The notes: generated by a model from the sequence alone, not told the origin. A stretch of 64,000 nucleotides of DNA from Hymenobacter sp. GOD-10R (GCF_035609205.1 NZ_CP141187.1:62001-126000), one strand, 5' to 3'; counted from the first letter of the stretch, positions 17,361-26,448 are shown. Translations and numbers: made by a program.

Positions 17361-18034
17361 TGTTCTTTGTTCTTTTTAGCCAAGAGTACGGTACCAATCC
17401 GGCCCGTGCTGGCAAATGTGACGAAAGGCTATGCAGCGGGGATGAATAATGGCTTTGTGATGAATTCACTCCAACGCATGATTTGTGCGCGGCGTGAAGT
17501 GGCCGTAGGAAAGCAGCAGGCGCTGGCCGTAGCCTTCGCCTAGAGGTCGCCCGTAAATTGGCTGCACATCCATCTGCAAGGGGAGTTCGACTTCTTAGAG
17601 GAGGGGCTCACAGGCACTTGGCCGTTCGCCCTAAACAGGCTGCTCGCAGCGGAGGAGAAACGCCGACCATGTAATAGTTAACCCAAATTTTTCCTAAGAC
17701 TAAGGGTAGTGGTTGAATAGGTACCTATTGTGATAGAATGCCCCTGGTTTCGCTAAATATACTGTTCAGCGAAACCAGGGAAAAACTGCCAACTTATTCC
17801 CGGCAAGACAGTCTTCCGTTCCTCCTCTAGGGCGCCCCCCGTAAAGGAGTCCGAGCAGGGCCGCGAAAGCGACGGGGCAGCCGCTGGTCCTAGAAAAGCA
17901 GTCGGTTCCACGGGCGGCTTTCGTCCCTGCCGGGCCGTTCTGCGTTATAGGGGAGCCGGGCACCGCCGTTTCGCCGGGCCGGTGGATACCGCCCGGCGGC
18001 TACTTTCTTGTTTCCCTTCCCCTACTGCTGTTTT
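17361..18034. other. Intergenic region with a 13-bp hairpin
   Basis: No convincing gene is seen in these 670 bp; open frames here have no recognisable features. The clearest structure is a perfect inverted repeat, CCCTGGTTTCGCT at 17742-17754 with AGCGAAACCAGGG at 17768-17780, followed by A-residues. It may be a terminator or an operator. The part after 17800 is GC-rich and may hold the promoter of the hydrolase at 18035. Confidence 0.5.
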
Positions 18035-18976
18035 ATGAACCTGCACTTTGTTCGCCGCGGCACCGGCCGCCCTCTGTTACTAGTACACGGCATCGGCGGC
18101 AGCTGGCGGTCCTGGAACACTATCCTCGACGTGCTGGCCGCCGAGCGCGACGTGCTGGCCGTGGACTTACCCGGCCACGGCGCAACCCCCCAGCTGGCCG
18201 GCGAAAACTCGATCGCCACCTTGGCCGACGCCGTGACGGGCTTTCTCACCCAGCACGAGCTGCTGGGCATTGATGCCGTGGGCAGCTCCATGGGCGCGCG
18301 CCTAGTGCTGGAGCTGGCCCGGCGCGGCGGGGTGCTCGGCGCGGTGGTCGCCCTGGACCCGGGCGGCTTCTGGCAGGGCTGGCAGATTCCCTTTTTCTAC
18401 CATTCGGTGGACCTGTCGGTCAAGCTCGTCAAAGCCCTGCAACCGGTGATGCCCGCCCTGGCTGGTTCGGCGCTGGGACGCACGGTGCTGCTGCCCCAGT
18501 TTTCGGCCCGGCCCTGGGCCGTGGAGGCGCAGCTGGCCCGCGACGAGATGCACTCCTTCGCCCACTCGCCCGCCTTCGCTGAACTGCTCGACCAGCTGGC
18601 GCACGGCCCCGTGCAGCAGCCCGCCCCCCAGGGCAGCATCCCCGCGCCCCTGGTCATCGGCTGGGGCCGGCAGGACCGGGTGTGTTGGCCGAGTCAGTCC
18701 AAACTGGCGCTGGCCAAATTCCCCGATGCGCGCCTGTATTGGTTTGCGCACTGTGGCCACTTCCCGCAGTGGGATCAGCCCGCCGAAGCCGCCCGCCTGA
18801 TTCTGGCCGTGACCAGTCGCCAGCCCTTCCCCGAGGCGTCCCTTGCCCGGGCCAAACCAGCCAAGGCCGCGCCCGCTTGGCCCACAGTGGCCGTTGCGGG
18901 GGCCGCCTTGGCGCTGGTGGCGGGTAGCCTCTGGCGGCGGTCGGCGCGTCGAAACGGTAGGCAGCAGGACCGCTAG
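18035..18976 (+). CDS. Alpha/beta hydrolase with C-terminal membrane anchor
   Basis: It has 313 residues from the ATG at 18035. A canonical alpha/beta-hydrolase core is seen: LLLVHGIGGSWRSW (oxyanion region), VDLPGHGATP, nucleophile elbow G-S-S-M-G-A, acid in GRQDRVCWP, and catalytic His in AHCGHFPQWDQP. There is no signal peptide. The C-terminus adds an Ala/Pro-rich linker and a predicted helix (VAVAGAALALVAGSLW) followed by RRSARR, so the enzyme is probably tethered to the inner membrane with its body in the cytoplasm. The gene is GC-rich compared with the surrounding DNA. Substrate is unknown. Confidence 0.85.
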   Translation: MNLHFVRRGTGRPLLLVHGIGGSWRSWNTILDVLAAERDVLAVDLPGHGATPQLAGENSIATLADAVTGFLTQHELLGIDAVGSSMGARLVLELARRGGVLGAVVALDPGGFWQGWQIPFFYHSVDLSVKLVKALQPVMPALAGSALGRTVLLPQFSARPWAVEAQLARDEMHSFAHSPAFAELLDQLAHGPVQQPAPQGSIPAPLVIGWGRQDRVCWPSQSKLALAKFPDARLYWFAHCGHFPQWDQPAEAARLILAVTSRQPFPEASLARAKPAKAAPAWPTVAVAGAALALVAGSLWRRSARRNGRQQDR

Positions 18977-19193
18977 TCAGCGGCGCCACGGCGTGGAGTA
19001 GCTGGCAAGGACGGGCGGGAAAAGCCCCCGCCTAGGAGCAGGACCGGGGCTTTCGGTTGCCCTGGGGGAGTCGCTTCGCGGTGCTGGGCGCCGCGTCCCT
19101 GCGGCAGTCTACCCAGGCGCGGTTGCGCTTGTCCTGGCCGGTGCTGAACAGACCGTGCGGCGCCCCCTCGTCGGTGGGGTTCTTCTTGCGAAA

Positions 19194-19325
19194 GGATACT
19201 GTTGGCGAATTCGTTTGGGGGCAAGATAGGTCAAACGAAGTGCCGTTAGCCCAGACCCGTCAGGCTGTTTTCGAGCGATTAATGTCTCTCACAAGGGCTT
19301 AAAGATGAATTCGCCAACAGTATCC
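19194..19325. repeat. MITE-like element with 19-bp terminal inverted repeats
   Basis: GGATACTGTTGGCGAATTC at 19194-19212 is matched exactly in inverted orientation at 19307-19325. The 132-bp unit has no gene. GAAA stands directly outside both ends (19190-19193 and 19326-19329), consistent with a 4-bp target duplication. It looks like a non-autonomous derivative of a DDE-type IS; the parent is not in this window. Confidence 0.65.
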
Positions 19326-19329
19326 GAAA

Positions 19330-19497
19330 GGGTAGATTTACACGCGAAGCCCTGCTGATCAGAAAGGCAGCCCCAAAAGCCGGCGTAAAGCGGGCGATTC
19401 TCAGCAATTCAGCGGGTTTGCCAAGCTTAGAACTAGGGTAAGCAAGCCTGATTTATAATAGGGTATAATTTAGACAGGTGGGTGCTTAGCGTGTAAG
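19330..19497. repeat. Decayed relative of the 48.8-kb MITE-like repeat
   Basis: The left end GGGTAGATTTACACGCGAAGC resembles the end of the element at 48820-49021 (GGGCGGATTTACACGC then TAAGC). The right end GCTTAGCGTGTAA at 19484-19497 matches its inverted partner. The ends pair at 12 of 13 inner positions. It directly abuts the 19-bp-IR element, so this stretch has taken repeated insertions. Confidence 0.45.
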
Positions 19498-19655
19498 GCC
19501 AACCATTTGCAACCAGAAGCTCTTACCTAGTTAAGCGCAATGGCGTTTTACAAGCTACAGATGGTCGTTGCTAGTACGTAAAAGGATATGTAACCTTAAT
19601 TTATCTATGTGATTAGCTGCTATAAACCACACATTTAGCTGATAAACAATCAACG

Positions 19656-20078
19656 ATGAGCAAGTCTAGTTCTTATGTTTATTTTGCCTTTAGAGGCGAC
19701 TTCAACCCTATTGAGCTAACCGTACGCTTAGGCATCGAGCCCACCACTACGTGGAAGCGAGGGGAAGGCCGTTACCCTTCGCAACGGAAATCTGCTTGCT
19801 GGCAATTGGAAACAGCCAGAGGGAAAGAGCCTGTTCTGATTGATAAGCTAGTTGCAGAAGTGATTGCGAAGCTCGAAGACAAAGCCGAGCTTATCCTGCA
19901 GTTAAAACAGGAATTCCGCCTCGACTCAGTTTTAGAAATTGTCTTGTTTGTCGATATGAACGAAGAGGCATCGCCCCCCGCTTTAGGGCACGACGTACGC
20001 ACGATCAACTTTCTCGCTCGGACGCAGACGCGGACGGATGTCGACCTCTACCGCTATGATTCGCGGGCTGATGAGTAG
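19656..20078 (+). CDS. DUF4279-domain protein
   Basis: It has 140 residues. The start YVYFAFRGDFNPIELTVRLGIEPTTTWKRGE and the later SACWQLETA fit DUF4279, a small cytoplasmic alpha/beta family of unknown activity common in accessory loci. There is no signal or membrane segment. It stands alone, with AT-rich DNA before it and repeats upstream. An immunity-type role has been suggested for some small orphan families in such settings, but nothing here proves it. Confidence 0.78.
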   Translation: MSKSSSYVYFAFRGDFNPIELTVRLGIEPTTTWKRGEGRYPSQRKSACWQLETARGKEPVLIDKLVAEVIAKLEDKAELILQLKQEFRLDSVLEIVLFVDMNEEASPPALGHDVRTINFLARTQTRTDVDLYRYDSRADE

Positions 20079-20243
20079 CTTAAGTACGGAAAAGTACCAT
20101 ACTGAGCGTAACGGCTAAGTGCCTTCAAAATTACACTGATTCCAAGATTCGGGGTATAAGCAACGTTATATAAATCAACTTATTTTAGGAACCAGTAAGC
20201 GGAGCAACAAAGCTGAATCTGGTTTTCGTCTATTTTTATCAGT

Positions 20244-21008
20244 ATGCTCAACCTCCTATTCCCAAGCTTACCCTATCAACGCGTGCTCGATCCGATGTGG
20301 CAGCCGGAAGCCCAGCAAGCCCAGCAGCGCGGCTACTCGGTGTGCCTCTATGATGCCGAGCAGCAACGGCTTTATCAGACCTCGAATCCGGCATGGCCCA
20401 CCCTGTACCGTGGGTGGATGCTCTGTGAGCGAGAGTATCGCCAACTTGCTCAGTTAACGCCCCTGTTCATCTCGCCGGAGTTGTACCTGGCATCCCATCA
20501 CGCCACGGGCTGGTATGCCGCGATTGCGCCGTTCACCCCAGCGAGTGTGTTTGCGCCGGTCCACCGAGCAGCCCTCTTGGTCGAACAAGCCTTGCAAACC
20601 CAAGGTCGTTGCTTTATCAAGACCCTGACCAAATCGTTTGGCGCAGAGTCCGTGATTTCTTCGGTGCCTGCTTTTACTGCGCTCGTGCAGCGGCATGCCT
20701 TAGCGGCCGATGAAGTGCTGTTCATTCGCTCCTATCAGGAACTCTCCACCCAGCCAGAAGAGCGCTATTTTGCCATTCAGGGGCAGCCTTATGGCGCTGC
20801 GGGGAAACGCTTTCCGGTGGAATTGCAACCCGTGCTAGCCCAGTTGCAATCCCGGTGGTTATACACACTGGATGTGGCCTATACCATTTCGGGCACGCCG
20901 CTGATCATCGAAGTTGGTGATGGCCAAGTTTCGGATACAAAGGAGTGGCCCGTGGCAGAGTTGTATCAAACTGTGCTGCAACAGTTAGCTGAGCAGGCCG
21001 CTTCGTAG
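20244..21008 (+). CDS. ATP-grasp domain protein (DUF4343-like)
   Basis: It has 254 residues. The C-terminal half has ATP-grasp-like features: CFIKTLTKSFG (nucleotide-lysine region), VLFIRSYQEL, EERYFAIQGQPYG and the C-terminal LDVAYTISGTPLIIEVGDGQVSD, a typical metal/ATP-binding end with Glu and Asp. The N-terminal half forms the pre-ATP-grasp domain. Such enzymes ligate a carboxylate to an amine using ATP; partners are unknown because no precursor peptide or second biosynthetic gene is adjacent. Confidence 0.72.
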   Translation: MLNLLFPSLPYQRVLDPMWQPEAQQAQQRGYSVCLYDAEQQRLYQTSNPAWPTLYRGWMLCEREYRQLAQLTPLFISPELYLASHHATGWYAAIAPFTPASVFAPVHRAALLVEQALQTQGRCFIKTLTKSFGAESVISSVPAFTALVQRHALAADEVLFIRSYQELSTQPEERYFAIQGQPYGAAGKRFPVELQPVLAQLQSRWLYTLDVAYTISGTPLIIEVGDGQVSDTKEWPVAELYQTVLQQLAEQAAS

Positions 21009-21072
21009 TTGAGCCATATTGAATAAAACGTCTACTTATGAGACATTTAAAATTAGCTTCTTGCACCAGCTG

Positions 21073-21546
21073 CTAAGTTGGGAGGGCTTGTTTGAGGATG
21101 CGCTTGGGTAGCCGGGTGTTTTCCTTCCACAGCAAGATCGTGTAGCAGTCTTCGCCTTCTAGCCCAAACTCATCGATGGAATTCAGGTTCTGGTAGCACA
21201 ACCACACGCCATACAGGCCCGCAGCTAGGGGAATACGTCGACGGTCTGCTAAGGCGTCGATAACGCCGTAAAGAACTGCGGTGTTCGAGTGCATAGTAAG
21301 GCCGCACTCGACTACATGATCGTACTGCTCTAACGCGAGCGCAGGCTTCTCCTCGTAGAGGAGCACCGATACCGGTACAGTATGGTCGCGCACGGTCGTT
21401 AAGACCAGCGTGTGCTCACTCGTATAATTCAGCGTATCGAGTTGCTCCTCATTCCACTCAATTTCCTCTACCATATGCGCCACGGCCGCATCTTGAAAGG
21501 TCACTTGAAAGTAGGCAGCTAAAAGGGTGAAGTTGAATTCCTGCAT
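21073..21546 (-). CDS. Hypothetical protein, 157 aa
   Basis: It is a soluble, acidic protein with no signal peptide. The family is not recognised. It is rich in beta-type segments (HTLVLTTVRDHTVPVSVLLYEE, AAGLYGVWLCYQNLN) and ends with a basic tail (KENTRLPKRILKQALPT). The next gene on the same strand lies 24 bp upstream, so the two may be co-transcribed. Small acidic proteins in pairs beside other orphans are often immunity-like, but no toxin is present nearby. Confidence 0.58.
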   Translation of the reverse strand: MQEFNFTLLAAYFQVTFQDAAVAHMVEEIEWNEEQLDTLNYTSEHTLVLTTVRDHTVPVSVLLYEEKPALALEQYDHVVECGLTMHSNTAVLYGVIDALADRRRIPLAAGLYGVWLCYQNLNSIDEFGLEGEDCYTILLWKENTRLPKRILKQALPT

Positions 21547-21570
21547 CAGCGGATCTTGACTTATAGAACG

Positions 21571-22104
21571 TCATTTGGTGCCTCTGAGCTTTGTGTACTG
21601 CTGTTTTAGTGCCTTACTAGCCACGTGTTTCAACGGGGCATCGGGCAGATGCAGGCAATGCAGCAAAAAGGGCTTTACGAGTACAGGATCCCACCCCGCA
21701 CAAGCCGCTGCTAGCCCGTAGCGGGGATCCGTACGAGAGCGTAGATCAAGCCCCTGCCCGAAATGAAAAAAGGTATTAATGATTCTTTCCTGCTCCTCAC
21801 TAGTGGGTACCATGCGGTCATAGCCCAACACTTCTAGAAGTGCTTCTTTGACCGCGTACTTTTCAGTCGTCGCTACTTCAAACAGCGGCCTACAGTCTAC
21901 TAGATGCGCTCGTTTGATGCGAAAATACGCTCGAACAACAGGAACGAGTATTCCTGCATCTTCTTCCGTATCGATAATATGGCGTAAGCTGCCTAGAATG
22001 CTTTCCTCTCTATTGACGGTTACCTCATCCAGCACTTTTGATAGCTTATTATAGTGTTTCAGAAGCCACGCTTTCAAGAGGATTGCATTGCTATCATGCG
22101 TCAT
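21571..22104 (-). CDS. Hypothetical all-helical protein
   Basis: It has 177 residues and is mostly helical. Repeating helix pairs (LLKAWLLKHYNKLSKVLDEV, ILVPVVRAYFRIKRAHLVDC, AVKEALLEVLGYDRM, VKPFLLHCLHLPDAPLKHVASKAL) suggest a HEAT-like solenoid. There is no signal peptide. It is upstream of and probably co-transcribed with the gene ending at 21073. Function is unknown; a protein-binding role is the most one can infer. Confidence 0.58.
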   Translation of the reverse strand: MTHDSNAILLKAWLLKHYNKLSKVLDEVTVNREESILGSLRHIIDTEEDAGILVPVVRAYFRIKRAHLVDCRPLFEVATTEKYAVKEALLEVLGYDRMVPTSEEQERIINTFFHFGQGLDLRSRTDPRYGLAAACAGWDPVLVKPFLLHCLHLPDAPLKHVASKALKQQYTKLRGTK

Positions 22105-22238
22105 CTAGTGAATAGGGTAACTTAGTGTAAAAAGGTAGACAAAATAGAGAAATTGCTTCTGAAAGAAATAGCCACACAGAGGAGCCGCTTGCTAGCCTTT
22201 TGTCTAACTAGAAGTTCATTCAGAAAAGCAGCTCCTTT

Positions 22239-22610
22239 ATGGCTTTTTATCTTTCGTCCCTAGAAGTGCTTGCGCGTCTCCACCGCGGCAAGCAGGTCGA
22301 ACAATGGCTATCCTATCACCAAGAGGCTGCTTATGGGGTCATTCGGTGGCTATCGCTCTACCGAGATAAGGCGCATACCTACACAGTGCTCTACGTCGAA
22401 TCATTTGATGACGGAGACGAGCACGACCACAATGTACACGAGTTCAGCACCGTAGATCCGGACGAGTTTGGAGTAGCGCATTCCTTCCACTCGGCGGAAG
22501 AAGCGGTGGCTTACGCTTGCACTTACGATGGGGCTTCAGCTGATAAGTTTGTCACTGCCGGCATGATCAATGAAGAATATGCTCAGCAGCAAAAGAGTAG
22601 GCAACAGTAG
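22239..22610 (+). CDS. Hypothetical acidic protein, 123 aa
   Basis: It is not recognised. The middle is acidic and His-rich (ESFDDGDEHDHNVHEF), possibly metal-binding. The rest alternates strands (YTVLYVE) and helices (AEEAVAYACTYDGA). It is cytoplasmic by prediction and divergent from the minus-strand pair to its left. A hairpin that could end transcription follows at 22625-22652. Confidence 0.58.
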   Translation: MAFYLSSLEVLARLHRGKQVEQWLSYHQEAAYGVIRWLSLYRDKAHTYTVLYVESFDDGDEHDHNVHEFSTVDPDEFGVAHSFHSAEEAVAYACTYDGASADKFVTAGMINEEYAQQQKSRQQ

Positions 22611-22624
22611 CCATCGCTGTAAAA

Positions 22625-22652
22625 CCGGCTTTTAGGATCTACGACAAGCCGG
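22625..22652 (+). terminator. Possible terminator hairpin
   Basis: CCGGCTT pairs with AAGCCGG around a 14-nt loop just 15 bp after the stop codon of the preceding gene. The stem is short and there is no clean T-run. Confidence 0.4.
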
Positions 22653-22672
22653 CCTATTAAACATAACATTTA

Positions 22673-22802
22673 GTGGCTGTTGCAAAAGTCGACACTTACC
22701 TATACGGGCTTCTGAAGCCGACTTTTTTTCGCTGTCCAGTCGCCAGAAAGTGGCTGTCTACGTAGGGTGTTTTGCTTCCTGCCTGACTTTTGCAACAGCC
22801 AC
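22673..22802. repeat. MITE-like element with 18-bp TIRs and ATTTA duplication
   Basis: GTGGCTGTTGCAAAAGTC at 22673-22690 recurs exactly in inverted orientation at 22785-22802. ATTTA lies directly outside both ends (22668-22672 and 22803-22807), a perfect 5-bp target-site duplication. The 130-bp unit has no gene but includes an internal hairpin (GGCTTCTGAAGCC). The end sequence resembles termini of some IS5-like elements, so it is probably mobilised by a transposase elsewhere. Confidence 0.75.
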
Positions 22803-22854
22803 ATTTACTTATACGACAGGTATATTTTCCTCTCTATTGGTTCTTTATCCAGTC

Positions 22855-23364
22855 ATGGAGCCATTTTTTTCGCAAGCATTGCTGCAGCAGCCCATTCGCG
22901 ATATCTATCTTATCTATTTCGAGGAAGAACCGAAAAAAGATAGCTCTTCTCCCTGTCAGCTAATCATTGCTTTTCAGGAGGATAATCACTTGTTGGTTGT
23001 GGAAGACGCCTATGACGGAGACCACATCGATATTCGGTTATCGCCTTCTTTACAACTGGAAAGCTTGCTGACTGAAGCAACAGAATCTACCGTATGGAAG
23101 CCTTATAAGACAGTGCCAACCGATGCTATTGGTGTCTTACTAACCGGTCAAATTACGCAACTACTTTATGCTAAGGATAAGTCAGAATTTATAATGAACG
23201 GCAACCTACTACAAGGCAGCCAGCGCTTTTATACGGGCTTAAAGCTCAACTGCGGGCAGAACTGCCTAACCGTTTTCAATAACGGGGTGGGGCTTTTTGT
23301 TGGCGTTAACTCGCCGTTGATGCCTCCTTTTGAAGCTACCTATACTTGGTTTGCAATAGGCTAG
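22855..23364 (+). CDS. Hypothetical protein, 169 aa
   Basis: The ATG at 22855 is chosen because the longer open frame begins inside the MITE-like element. The protein is soluble and beta-rich (IRDIYLIYFEEEP, CQLIIAFQEDNHLLVVEDAYDGDHIDIRL, GVLLTGQITQLLY) with two late cysteines (NCGQNCLTVF). I do not recognise a family. The MITE-like insertion lies 50 bp upstream and may have changed its promoter. Confidence 0.58.
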   Translation: MEPFFSQALLQQPIRDIYLIYFEEEPKKDSSSPCQLIIAFQEDNHLLVVEDAYDGDHIDIRLSPSLQLESLLTEATESTVWKPYKTVPTDAIGVLLTGQITQLLYAKDKSEFIMNGNLLQGSQRFYTGLKLNCGQNCLTVFNNGVGLFVGVNSPLMPPFEATYTWFAIG

Positions 23365-23559
23365 TTATGCTATTATTTTAAGTTTTACTCATTCTTCAGT
23401 ATCACGTATGAAAATGTGTTTTAGTCATTAACATATTGTTTGTTATACCCGCGTTCTTGGAATAATAATAATTTTATCTCTACTGCGCTTATCCTTCGAT
23501 GGTGGTATTTTGGCGCTATTCATGCGCTGCAAACCACCATATATTCCCTGCACACGCTA

Positions 23560-24459
23560 ATGAAGGATTGTTACCGCTCATTTCTTTGCCTTATCCTGCT
23601 ACTGTGAGCCTGCTCTCAACCAGAGCCAACCCAAGACTTTCCTCGCCAAGCACCTCCCAAGCAGACCACCTCCTCTGCCCGAGCGCCGTTTAGCTATATC
23701 CAGCAGGGCGATACCCTGGACTGGCGTACCGTAGAAGCAGCTGTTCCTACTTCCTATAAGGATAGCGTAGTCACGGCGCTTGCCCCCTTCTTTGCCGAGA
23801 TAAACAGGGAAAACCAAGACGGCCCACGTCTGCCACGCAACACGGCCCTTCATGTAGTGGAGTTGAACGGCGATGGGCAGTTGGATGCGGTCTATACTGG
23901 CCCGGTTGGCGCCGAAGCCGACGTGGTCTGGTTCTTTCTCAATGAGCACGGGCGCTATCGTAAAATAGCCCAAGAATGGTGGGGACAGGTCAAGCGCCTT
24001 ACGTTCCAAAAGCGCCACTTGGCAATGCTAACCCTGCTCGATTTTGGGTGTTGCGCGCAGTACATCGAATTCGAAAGTGCCTATGCCTTCGACCAGCACT
24101 TGAACGCAAAGCTCGTCCTGCAACGGGGTACTGCGGCTTTCACGCAACGACCCATCGGTTCGCTGCTAGCCTCTCCCCAAGCGTTTCGCCTGTCCACTGA
24201 TTCTGTTGCGCTGCGGACGGCACCCGTAGTAGATGACACCTCCACGATCATGTATGATGCGGTAAAGAAAGGCAATATCCTGCTCAAGTTCGGCAAAGGG
24301 GCCCAGGGCATTGCCTGGGCGGACAAGGTAGATTCCCTTGGGCAGCAGTGGCGCTACGTAGAAATGCAACCAACTAGTAGTGCCGGGTATTTGATGTACA
24401 GTAAAGAGGACTTTCCCACCTACACGTTGGGCTGGATGCAAGCGAAGGACATACACTAA
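23560..24459 (+). pseudogene. Lipoprotein gene interrupted by a TGA in the signal peptide
   Basis: From the ATG at 23560 the frame reads M-K-D-C-Y-R-S-F-L-C-L-I-L-L-L, then TGA at 23605-23607, then A-C-S-Q-P-E-P and an open frame of about 283 residues to 24459. The position before A-C is where a lipobox Ser or Leu is expected, so a TCA-to-TGA change would explain the stop. The body has LHVVELNGDGQLDAVYTGP (FG-GAP-like calcium-loop pattern) and a C-terminal SH3-like part ending YTLGWMQAKDIH. Translation could restart at the GTG at 23857, but that product would lack an export signal. Confidence 0.7.
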
Positions 24460-24843
24460 ACAACAGCGTTCTAGTAAGCTTACCGCTCAATTTCACCATT
24501 GCAGCGGAGCGGCTGCCCAATCTAGGATAGGCGCTGCTGGCCCATTTGGCACTGAGTTGCCGCCTATAGAAGTGTTTTATCTCCATGGTGGCCGTAAAAC
24601 TGGGGTAATCAACGCATGAATTGCGCTTAAACAGTCGAGCTTATAACATTAATTGAACGTTGCTCGGAAGATGTTATGGTGATTACTGCTGAGGTACAAG
24701 GTAGTGCGAAGACGCCTTTGCAGTACGTTATAGGCTTACCTAGTTTGGGCATTTCACAGAAGATTCTAAGCAGGTGTCTACCAGCAGTTTACTATCTCCC
24801 ATTTACTCGCTGTGAATGAGCTCCTTGTCTATTCAATCAGGCT
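24460..24843. other. Intergenic stretch without visible gene
   Basis: There are no open frames with family features. It separates the broken lipoprotein gene (plus) from the DUF5723 gene (minus), so it is a convergent 3' region. I see no clear hairpin terminator. Confidence 0.4.
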
Positions 24844-26289
24844 TCAATGGGCTACGCGCTTTCCTTCCAAGCGAAGTAATGTCAGTTCACTGTAGACATT
24901 AAAGCCACGAGGGTCTTGCTTACTAAATAAGGCTGCCATATTGTTAGTGCCAATGGTAGCGGATCCGATCCGCAAGGCTATCCCACAGTTGAGTTGCTGA
25001 TAATTATTGACGAATGAGAAGGGGAAAGCTACTCCCAGCCATTTGCTTTCAAAGCGAGGGGTAAGAGAAGCATAAGAAAACTGCCGCATCCCTCGGGAAT
25101 ACCGTCCTTTAATGCCTTGACTCAAGCCCGCATTCAAGTACAGGTGACGGTTGAACGCGTAATCTAGGTCACAGTTGAATGCAGTAGGTAATCCAGTCGA
25201 GAGGTGGTTACGGCTGTTCAACGACGCTAACGGCAATGCGGAATTTAACTTAGAATCAAAGTTGGTCAGATAAACTCCTGTGATATCCTCCTTGCTGACG
25301 GCTTGGTCGTTTAATTCGAAGTTATCGTAAGCGATCGCCCTGCGATTGTAGTTTACTGATCCCACATCATTGAGTGAGACAGCGACTCGCCACTTATAAG
25401 AAGCCCCTACCTGGTTACCAGTCTCTGATGTAGAGGGAGGGTCCGCAACCGGATCGAACTCGTATACGACACCCAGATCAGCACCCCAACCCTGTCCACT
25501 GGTACCGCGCCCCGTTAGCCATTGGATAGCTTTAGCTAAGTCGAAGTCGCGCTGGGCCTCGGCGTTTGCTACGGCATAAGAGCCTTGTAGGTGTTCAAGC
25601 ACTAGCGTTGAGTCTCCACCTTTTCTATAGGCCTCCTGGGTGAGCTCATACGCTACTTCTCTTCCTTGTAAGTAGGCAGCACCCTGCCCCATCATTCGCT
25701 TCAGGGTCACCCCTGCTTTGAGCAGGTGCTGGTTCTGCTGTATTATAACTCGCCCATAGGTCAGATCCCATTCGGCAAAGGCATTGCTGTTGAGGTTAAA
25801 GGAGCTATTCCGCCAGCGCCCGGGTGTGCTAAACCCTGTAACAGCCTGCGTCAGCAGACTAGCCGAAATGGCATTGCCTTGTAGGCTTCGACGGATCCTC
25901 GTGCCTACTGCTACAGCACTCGTAGGAGATAGGCGAACGAGTACACCTGGGCCGCGCAGATCCATGCCTGCGCTAAACAGTTTTAGGGCATTCGTTGACG
26001 TTGCCTTCAGAAAAGGAGCTTTGAGCGTAAACCCCTCGTCGCGGTTAACGGGCGTCCAGTTTCCGATATACTTGTATGCGTTATTGGTCGCATGCAAATC
26101 GGAGGAAACGCCATGGATCTGCAGTCTGTAGCGATTTGCTGCCACAGAGGCCGGATTATAGACTACCCCATTCATTCCCGCGTAGTTGCTATGCGAAAGA
26201 TCGTAGCTTGGTTGAGCCTTTGACAAGGGTATTTCGAACCAGCACAGGCTAAGCGTGAATGCTAGTACACTTGCGTATCCCTTATGCAT
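24844..26289 (-). CDS. DUF5723-type outer-membrane protein
   Basis: It has 481 residues. A signal peptide (MHKGYASVLAFTLSLCWFEIPLSKAQ) is followed by SYDLSHSNYAGMNGVVYNPASVAANRY, the usual start of Bacteroidota DUF5723 proteins. Many amphipathic strands end each with aromatic residues (FNCDLDYAFNRHLYLNAGLS, ...IGSATIGTNN), so a beta-barrel in the outer membrane is likely. It is related in layout to PorV/PorP-like barrels, but I see no evidence that it is part of T9SS. It is first of a group of three minus-strand surface proteins. Confidence 0.78.
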   Translation of the reverse strand: MHKGYASVLAFTLSLCWFEIPLSKAQPSYDLSHSNYAGMNGVVYNPASVAANRYRLQIHGVSSDLHATNNAYKYIGNWTPVNRDEGFTLKAPFLKATSTNALKLFSAGMDLRGPGVLVRLSPTSAVAVGTRIRRSLQGNAISASLLTQAVTGFSTPGRWRNSSFNLNSNAFAEWDLTYGRVIIQQNQHLLKAGVTLKRMMGQGAAYLQGREVAYELTQEAYRKGGDSTLVLEHLQGSYAVANAEAQRDFDLAKAIQWLTGRGTSGQGWGADLGVVYEFDPVADPPSTSETGNQVGASYKWRVAVSLNDVGSVNYNRRAIAYDNFELNDQAVSKEDITGVYLTNFDSKLNSALPLASLNSRNHLSTGLPTAFNCDLDYAFNRHLYLNAGLSQGIKGRYSRGMRQFSYASLTPRFESKWLGVAFPFSFVNNYQQLNCGIALRIGSATIGTNNMAALFSKQDPRGFNVYSELTLLRLEGKRVAH

Positions 26290-26448
26290 ATCTACACCTT
26301 ATTGAAACACCTAGTGGTAGGCCAATACCAGCCATTCTCTTATGCAGCAGTAAAAGCTGAGTTGGAGCATACGCTGGCCTGGAAAGCATATGCTGCTTGA
26401 AGCGGAGTACCTTATCTTAGAGGCATAGCACGTTGCAGATGATTTTAC

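Noticed and set aside
17226..17543. 105-codon plus-strand frame over the kinase start
   Set aside because: Its first third is antisense to the LytS-type gene and the rest lacks any protein feature.
17742..17780. 13-bp inverted repeat considered as another MITE end
   Set aside because: The arms are only 13 bp apart, so it is a simple hairpin (terminator or operator), not a transposable unit.
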